A DNA stretch of 10,643 nucleotides from Oscillospiraceae bacterium (GTDB taxonomy: Bacteria > Bacillota > Clostridia > Oscillospirales > Acutalibacteraceae), in assembly GCA_902782805.1 (NCBI GenBank), contig CACZON010000189.1, positions 1 to 10,643 of the forward strand, in the 5' to 3' direction. Position 1 is the stretch's first letter. Every line of letters starts with the position of its first letter. The position numbers were made by a program, and so were the translations under genes. The notes beneath the pieces were generated by a model, which saw only the letters and a list, made by a program, of their open reading frames with translations, searched no databases and was not told where the DNA came from. This document shows positions 6,852 through 10,643 of the stretch, piece by piece.

Positions 6852-7901
6852 ATGTTTGACCTTACCCCTTATACCGATTTTCTCCTCGAAAAACTCCTCG
6901 AGCTGCTCGCGATCGATTCGCCGACCGGTTATACCGCCGAAGCGGCGCAGTACGTTTTCGACGTCTTCGCTTCGCTCGGCTACGAACCGCAAAAGACGGT
7001 CAAGGGCGGCGTGCTCGTCAAGCTTTCGCAGGATCACGCCGAAAACGGCGGCCTGCTGCTTGAATCCCACGTCGATACGCTCGGCGGAATGGTCAGCCGC
7101 ATCAAGCCGGACGGCCGCCTCGGGATCACGCGCCTCGGCGGGATGAACGCGAACAACGCCGAAGGCGAGAACGTCCGCGTCGTTACAAAATTCAACGGCG
7201 TTTTTGAAGGCACCTGCCAGATTTGCAACGCGTCGATCCACGTCAACGGAAAATACAACGAAGTCAAGCGCGAATGGGACGCGATGGAGATCGTACTCGA
7301 CGAAGACGTCTCCTCCAAAGAAGAAGCCGAAGCGCTCGGGATTTCCGTAGGCGACATCCTCTGCTTCGAGCCGCGCAGCCGCATCACGAAAAGCGGCTAT
7401 ATCAAGAGCCGTTTCCTCGACGATAAGCTGAGCGTCGCGATCCTGATGGGGTTTGCAAAAGCGATCCGCGAAGAAAAGCTCACCCTCTCCCGCCCCGTCT
7501 GGGCCCACGTCACCGTCTACGAAGAAGTCGGCCACGGCGGCGCTGCCTCCGTTCCCGCGGGCGTGACCGAAGCGATCTCGGTCGATATGGGATGTGTCGG
7601 CGAAGATCTCACCTGTACGGAAAAGCAGGTTTCGATCTGCGCGAAAGACAGCGGCGGCCCCTACAGCTATGAAACGGTCAAAGCCCTGACCGCCGCGGCG
7701 AAGGATTCCGGTGCGGACTTCGCGGTCGATATCTATCCCTTCTACGGCTCCGACGTTGAGGCGACGCTCAGCGCAGGGCATGATCTGACCCACGGGCTGA
7801 TCGGCCCGGGCGTCTACGCTTCCCACGGCTACGAGCGCAGCCACCGCAGCGGCGCGGAAAACACGCTGCGGCTGCTGATCGGATATACTGCCGAAAAATG
7901 A
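6852..7901 (+). CDS. M42 family metallopeptidase (glutamyl aminopeptidase/endoglucanase M-like)
   Basis: A 349-residue cytosolic protein of the M42 dinuclear-metal aminopeptidase family, which trims peptides from the N-terminus and usually forms large tetrahedral oligomers. The expected metal and catalytic residues are in order: H73 and D75 (ESHVDTLGGM), a bridging Asp at D190/D191 (SRFLDDKLSVA), the Glu pair E224/E225 (TVYEEVGHGGA), D245 (ISVDMG) and a C-terminal His in the segment 325-331 (SHGYERSH). Length matches the family (about 340-360). There is no signal peptide. The ATG follows AAAGGAAGG with suitable spacing. The gene lies 40 bases after resC, but its function has no evident link to nitrite reduction; co-transcription would be by readthrough. 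Substrate preference cannot be read from the sequence. Confidence 0.92.
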   Translation: MFDLTPYTDFLLEKLLELLAIDSPTGYTAEAAQYVFDVFASLGYEPQKTVKGGVLVKLSQDHAENGGLLLESHVDTLGGMVSRIKPDGRLGITRLGGMNANNAEGENVRVVTKFNGVFEGTCQICNASIHVNGKYNEVKREWDAMEIVLDEDVSSKEEAEALGISVGDILCFEPRSRITKSGYIKSRFLDDKLSVAILMGFAKAIREEKLTLSRPVWAHVTVYEEVGHGGAASVPAGVTEAISVDMGCVGEDLTCTEKQVSICAKDSGGPYSYETVKALTAAAKDSGADFAVDIYPFYGSDVEATLSAGHDLTHGLIGPGVYASHGYERSHRSGAENTLRLLIGYTAEK

Positions 7902-7903
7902 GC

Positions 7904-7964
7904 GTCCGCCGGCAGAGGATGCTTTTCTCTGAAGTCTTCCTGACCGGCCGGACAGAATCCTCTG
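7904..7964 (+). other. Interleaved inverted repeats in the gap between the M42 peptidase and aldo/keto reductase genes
   Basis: GTCCGCCGG (7904-7912) can pair with CCGGCCGGAC (7944-7953) with one bulged base, and the adjacent CAGAGGAT (7913-7920) can pair perfectly with ATCCTCTG (7957-7964). The order is arm 1, arm 2, arm 1', arm 2', so the two helices either form a pseudoknot or are alternatives. The run starts 3 bases after the peptidase stop and ends about 50 bases before the reductase. No T-run follows directly, so it is not a standard terminator. I saw no convincing sigma-A promoter in the 111-base gap. Confidence 0.4.
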
Positions 7965-8012
7965 AAACAGAACCGATTCTTCCCTGAATTTTATTTTCGA
8001 AAGGAGTTCTCT

Positions 8013-9026
8013 ATGGAATACACACTTCTCAAAGGCACGGGACTCAAGGTTTCCCGCTTCTGCCTCGGAACGATGACCTTCGGCGAGCAGACCGATGAAG
8101 CCGACGCGATCCGCATCGTCGATTACGCGCTCGATCAGGGCGTCAATTTCTTTGATACGGCCGATACCTATACCGGCGGCCAAAGCGAGCTGATCCTCGG
8201 CAAAGCGCTTGAAGGAAAGCGCGAAAACGCCGTGATCGCAACAAAAGTCACCAATCCGCGCGGTCCTCTGCCGAACCAGTCCGGTCAGGGCCGCAAGCAT
8301 ATCATCGAAGATCTCGAAATCAGCCTGCGCGCGCTGCGCACCGATTACGTCGATCTCTATTACCTCCATCATCCCGATCCGGATACGCCGATGGAAGAGG
8401 TCATCGAAACGATGAGCGATCTCGTCCGCAGCGGAAAGATCCGCTACTACGGGCTGAGCAACTACGCGACCTGGCAGTTCTGCTCCTTTATCCATACGGC
8501 AAAGGAGATGCACGCCGTCGCGCCGGTTGTCACCGAGAGCGTCTACAACCTGATCACCCGCGGCATCGACGACGAGATGGTTCCCTTCCTCAAGGAATAC
8601 CGCCGCGGCCTGACCGTATTCAATCCGATCGCCGCCGGCCTCCTGACCGGCAAGCATACCCGCGGAAAGCCCGCGGAAGGCTCCCGCTTCGCGATCAATT
8701 ACGGCTACGAAAAGCGTTATTTCAACGACAAAAACATGGACGCCGTTGAAGCGCTGACCGCGATCGCCGCGGAAAACGGCATGAGCATCCTTGAATTCTC
8801 GCTGCAGTGGCTTCTCAATCAGCCCGTGGTCGACAGCATCATCGTCGGCGCGAGCAAATACGAACACGTCGTCCAGAATATCGGCTTTGCCTCCGAGAAA
8901 AAGGAGCTCTCCGCCGAAGCGCTCGCAAAATGCGACGAAGTCTGGAATACCCTCAAGGGTCAGTATTTCAGCTATCACGGCCACGCAAAACCGATTCCGC
9001 GCCCCGCCGAGGAAGAAAAGAAATAA
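8013..9026 (+). CDS. Aldo/keto reductase family oxidoreductase
   Basis: A 337-residue soluble TIM-barrel NAD(P)H-dependent carbonyl reductase. The catalytic tetrad is complete: D48 (NFFDTAD), Y53 (TYTGGQSE), K78 (IATKVTNP) and H119 (DLYYLHHPD). The cofactor-binding loop is recognisable as VGASKYEHVVQN (278-289), and GLSN (147-150) is the usual barrel strand. Length and motifs match the Kv-beta/YhdN-like branch of the family. The start ATG at 8013 has an AAAGGAG SD (8000-8006) 6 bases upstream. The C-terminus is a short charged tail. The substrate cannot be predicted; members reduce sugars, methylglyoxal and other aldehydes. The gene ends just before a strong terminator and may be the last cistron of a peptidase-reductase transcript or stand alone. 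Confidence 0.94.
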   Translation: MEYTLLKGTGLKVSRFCLGTMTFGEQTDEADAIRIVDYALDQGVNFFDTADTYTGGQSELILGKALEGKRENAVIATKVTNPRGPLPNQSGQGRKHIIEDLEISLRALRTDYVDLYYLHHPDPDTPMEEVIETMSDLVRSGKIRYYGLSNYATWQFCSFIHTAKEMHAVAPVVTESVYNLITRGIDDEMVPFLKEYRRGLTVFNPIAAGLLTGKHTRGKPAEGSRFAINYGYEKRYFNDKNMDAVEALTAIAAENGMSILEFSLQWLLNQPVVDSIIVGASKYEHVVQNIGFASEKKELSAEALAKCDEVWNTLKGQYFSYHGHAKPIPRPAEEEKK

Positions 9027-9042
9027 AAAAAGCGGCAGAAAA

Positions 9043-9073
9043 AGAGCCCGGCAGCAACAAGCTGCCGGGCTTT
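9043..9073. terminator. Bidirectional rho-independent terminator between convergent genes
   Basis: AGCCCGGCAGC (9045-9055) and GCTGCCGGGCT (9061-9071) form a perfect 11-bp GC-rich stem with a 5-base loop AACAA. On the plus strand it is followed by TTTCGTTTT, ending the aldo/keto reductase transcript. On the minus strand it is followed by CTCTTTTTC, ending the kinase-like gene. It lies 18 bases from the reductase stop and 13 from the kinase-like stop. Confidence 0.92.
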
Positions 9074-9086
9074 CGTTTTGTTCGGT

Positions 9087-9665
9087 TTAATAGAGCTTCG
9101 AGATGATTTCGGCGCAGCGCTCGATCCCGAGCGTTCCGCTGTTGAGGCAGATATCGTAATTCTGCGCAACGCCCCAGCGCATGTCGGTATAGAAGCGGTA
9201 ATAAGCCGCGCGGCGCTTATCCTTTTCGCGCACGCGCTGTTCCGGCGCTTCTTCCGTTTCGCCGTAGACGTTTACGATCCGCTCGGCGCGGAATTTCTGA
9301 TCGGCGTGGATAAAGGCCTTGAGAAGATCCGCTTTGTCCCGCAGGATGTAATCGGCGCATCTGCCCACGATGACGCAGGGGCCTTCTTCCGCAAGCTCGG
9401 TGATCACCTTCTGCTGTATCGACCAGAGATAATCCTCGTTCGTCGGTCCGAAGGAACGGTTCGCGAAGGCCGAAGCCAGAAATCCGCCGGAAGCGTATTC
9501 CGACGCGTCTTTGATGTAATTCTCGGAAAACCCGCTTTCCTGCGCGATCTTGCTGATCAGCTCGGCGTCATAGCAGGGGATTCCCAGCTTTTCGGCAACG
9601 AGCTTGCCGACCGTTCTTCCGCCGCTTCCGAATTCACGGCTGATGGTAATGATTCTGTTTTTCAT
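9087..9665 (-). CDS. Cytidylate kinase-like family protein
   Basis: A 192-residue P-loop NTPase of the cytidylate-kinase-like family common in Firmicutes. The N-terminus IITISREFGSGG is the family signature, and GSGGRTVG (13-20) forms the phosphate-binding loop. YDAELISKIAQESG (32-45), VIVGRCADYIL (98-108) and a basic lid-like segment REKDKRRAAYYRFYT (146-160) are also typical, followed by YDICLNSGTLGIE. It resembles nucleoside monophosphate kinases, but members are distinct from the housekeeping Cmk, and the true substrate is not established. Read leftward, the ATG is preceded 7 bases upstream by AAGGAGG (complement of 9673-9679), which fixes the start. A promoter at 9782-9810 drives it, and the shared terminator ends it. 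No functional link to its neighbours is evident. Confidence 0.9.
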   Translation of the reverse strand: MKNRIITISREFGSGGRTVGKLVAEKLGIPCYDAELISKIAQESGFSENYIKDASEYASGGFLASAFANRSFGPTNEDYLWSIQQKVITELAEEGPCVIVGRCADYILRDKADLLKAFIHADQKFRAERIVNVYGETEEAPEQRVREKDKRRAAYYRFYTDMRWGVAQNYDICLNSGTLGIERCAEIISKLY

Positions 9666-9781
9666 TGTTCTTCCTCCTTACGGTCCGTTTTTCCGTTCAA
9701 CGTCGTGTCTCAAAGTTTCATGAAATACAGAACGCCGTTTCGGCGGGAAACCGGGAAGCCGCGCTCCCCTTTTCCATTTTG

Positions 9782-9810
9782 ATCATAACACTTCCGGCCC
9801 GAAAAATCAA
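9782..9810 (-). promoter_or_regulatory. Sigma-A type promoter for the cytidylate kinase-like gene
   Basis: Read on the minus strand, TTGATT (-35, complement of 9805-9810) is followed after exactly 17 bases by TATGAT (-10, complement of 9782-9787). Transcription would start near 9775, giving a leader of about 110 bases before the kinase-like ATG. The rest of the 180-base gap (9666-9845) shows only the kinase SD and short imperfect hairpins. Confidence 0.7.
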
Positions 9811-9845
9811 GAAACCGTACTACCGAAAAACAGCGCGTTTTTTCG

Positions 9846-10643
9846 TTATTTTGTCAGGAAAATCGGCGTTTGATACTGCGGAATCACGCAGGGCACGAGC
9901 CCGGGGTACTTAGCGTCGAGATAATCGGCGAATTTCTCCGGGTTCTCGCTGTTGTTCGCGAACATGTCGAAATGACCGGGGATCACGAGCCGCGGCCGGA
10001 GCTCGCCCGCGAGGTCGACGGATTCCTGGAAGGTCATATTCCCGATGCAATGTCCGCGGTAGCGGACCGCGTCGCGCCCGTTGATCGGCAGGATCGCGGC
10101 GTCGATCTGCCCGAACGCGCGCAGCTTTCCGATCATCCCTTCGTAGCGCAGGGTATCGCCGGCGTGATAAATACGCAGGCCGTTGCCCTCGATGAGATAC
10201 TGCAAGGCCGGATAAAGGCCTGTTTCCGGATCCCGATCCAGAAACTCGTGCGCCGCGGCGATCGCGCTGATTCTGATCCCGCCGACCTCAACGCTTTCTC
10301 CCTCGTTGAGCCCGAGCAGGCGGTCCTCTCCGATTCCGTCGCGCAGAAGGCTCTCGCGATGGATCCGCGGGAATACGAATTTCGCCTCGGGAAGATTCTT
10401 TGCCCAGATCCTCCAGGCGGGATGATCGATATGGTCGATATGATTGTGGGAGCCGAGGAACGCCGCGATCCCGCGGACCTCCTGCGCGGGGACCGGCGGC
10501 GCGATCGTCCGCCCGGGGATCTCGGTCGCGAAATAATCGACGCTTAGAACCGTATCGCCCATTTTGATCCACACGCCCATTTGCCCGAGCCACCAGATCA
10601 CCGCGGTGCCGCAGGGCGCTTTCGTCTCTTTCACGCTCTTTAA
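9846..10643 (-). CDS. UlaG-like metallo-beta-lactamase-fold hydrolase (probably truncated at the right window edge)
   Basis: A metal-dependent hydrolase of the metallo-beta-lactamase superfamily, nearest to the L-ascorbate-6-phosphate lactonase (UlaG) group. Residues are numbered from a GTG at 10634. Metal-binding motifs are present: SHNHIDHID (62-70, the HxHxDH motif with H63, H65, D67 and H68), H129 (AAHEF), D160 (HAGDT) and H221 (IPGHFDMF). The segments ILPINGRDAV and GNMTFQESVDLA are typical of the UlaG-like group. The GTG at 10634 would give 262 residues but has no Shine-Dalgarno, and the frame stays open to the last base. The WWLGQMGVWIK strand is normally preceded by more residues, so the true start probably lies outside the window. 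No sugar-utilisation genes are visible nearby, so the substrate is uncertain. The stop lies about 36 bases upstream of the kinase promoter. Confidence 0.88.
   Translation of the reverse strand, partial: LKSVKETKAPCGTAVIWWLGQMGVWIKMGDTVLSVDYFATEIPGRTIAPPVPAQEVRGIAAFLGSHNHIDHIDHPAWRIWAKNLPEAKFVFPRIHRESLLRDGIGEDRLLGLNEGESVEVGGIRISAIAAAHEFLDRDPETGLYPALQYLIEGNGLRIYHAGDTLRYEGMIGKLRAFGQIDAAILPINGRDAVRYRGHCIGNMTFQESVDLAGELRPRLVIPGHFDMFANNSENPEKFADYLDAKYPGLVPCVIPQYQTPIFLTK

Noticed and set aside
7965..8012. A promoter for the aldo/keto reductase in the AT-richer stretch before its SD
   Set aside because: No -35-like and -10-like hexamers with 16-18 base spacing could be found.
6774..8984. 736-codon open frame on the minus strand across the end of resC, the M42 peptidase and the aldo/keto reductase
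   Set aside because: It spans three well-supported plus-strand genes and their gaps, has low-complexity composition without any recognisable motif, and is explained by codon bias.
9718..9777. 19-codon minus-strand open frame in the kinase leader, starting almost at the predicted transcription start
   Set aside because: It has no SD, an ordinary composition and no run of regulatory codons. It would need leaderless translation, so it was not called as a leader peptide.
9824..9845. Inverted repeat CGAAAAA/TTTTTCG just after the UlaG-like gene, as a terminator
   Set aside because: The stem is almost all A-T and no T-run follows it on the minus strand; it is too weak to call.

Overview
The window reads as a chromosomal segment of an anaerobic Gram-positive bacterium, most likely a Clostridia-type member of the Bacillota with fairly high GC (my estimate by eye is the mid to high 50s per cent). 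The reasons are a clostridial-style Rnf operon order (D-G-E-A-B, with RnfC presumably just upstream), an RnfB with several [4Fe-4S] motifs, strong AGGAGG/AAAGGAG ribosome binding sites, System II (ResB/ResC) cytochrome c maturation, and a membrane-anchored rather than freely periplasmic NrfA. The lineage is an inference; no 16S rRNA or marker gene is present.

Bases 1-3277 hold the distal part of an rnf operon. RnfD (only its C-terminal half is in the window) is fused in frame to RnfG. RnfE, RnfA and RnfB follow with gaps of a few bases or a 4-base overlap. Rnf couples ferredoxin:NAD+ electron transfer to ion pumping. The covalent-FMN motifs of RnfD and RnfG, the intramembrane Cys pairs of RnfE and RnfA, and the ferredoxin-like cysteines of RnfB are all intact.

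Bases 3302-6811 hold a respiratory ammonification module that starts only 24 bases after rnfB. It comprises nrfA (pentahaem nitrite reductase with one CXXCK and four CXXCH motifs), then resB and resC, the haem-attachment machinery. A hairpin with a short T-run lies between nrfA and resB. No nrfH quinol dehydrogenase gene is present. The layout suggests that Rnf, rather than a quinol pool, could feed electrons to NrfA. This is the most interesting idea in the window and remains an inference.

Bases 6852-9026 hold two housekeeping-type genes on the same strand, an M42 family metallo-aminopeptidase and an aldo/keto reductase. The 111-base gap between them contains interleaved inverted repeats. 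A strong bidirectional terminator at 9043-9073 separates this rightward block from a leftward block. The leftward block holds a cytidylate kinase-like P-loop protein with its own recognisable promoter, and a UlaG-like metallo-beta-lactamase-fold hydrolase that probably runs off the right edge. No tRNA, rRNA, CRISPR array, insertion sequence or prophage gene was seen. No stretch without a gene exceeds about 180 bases.
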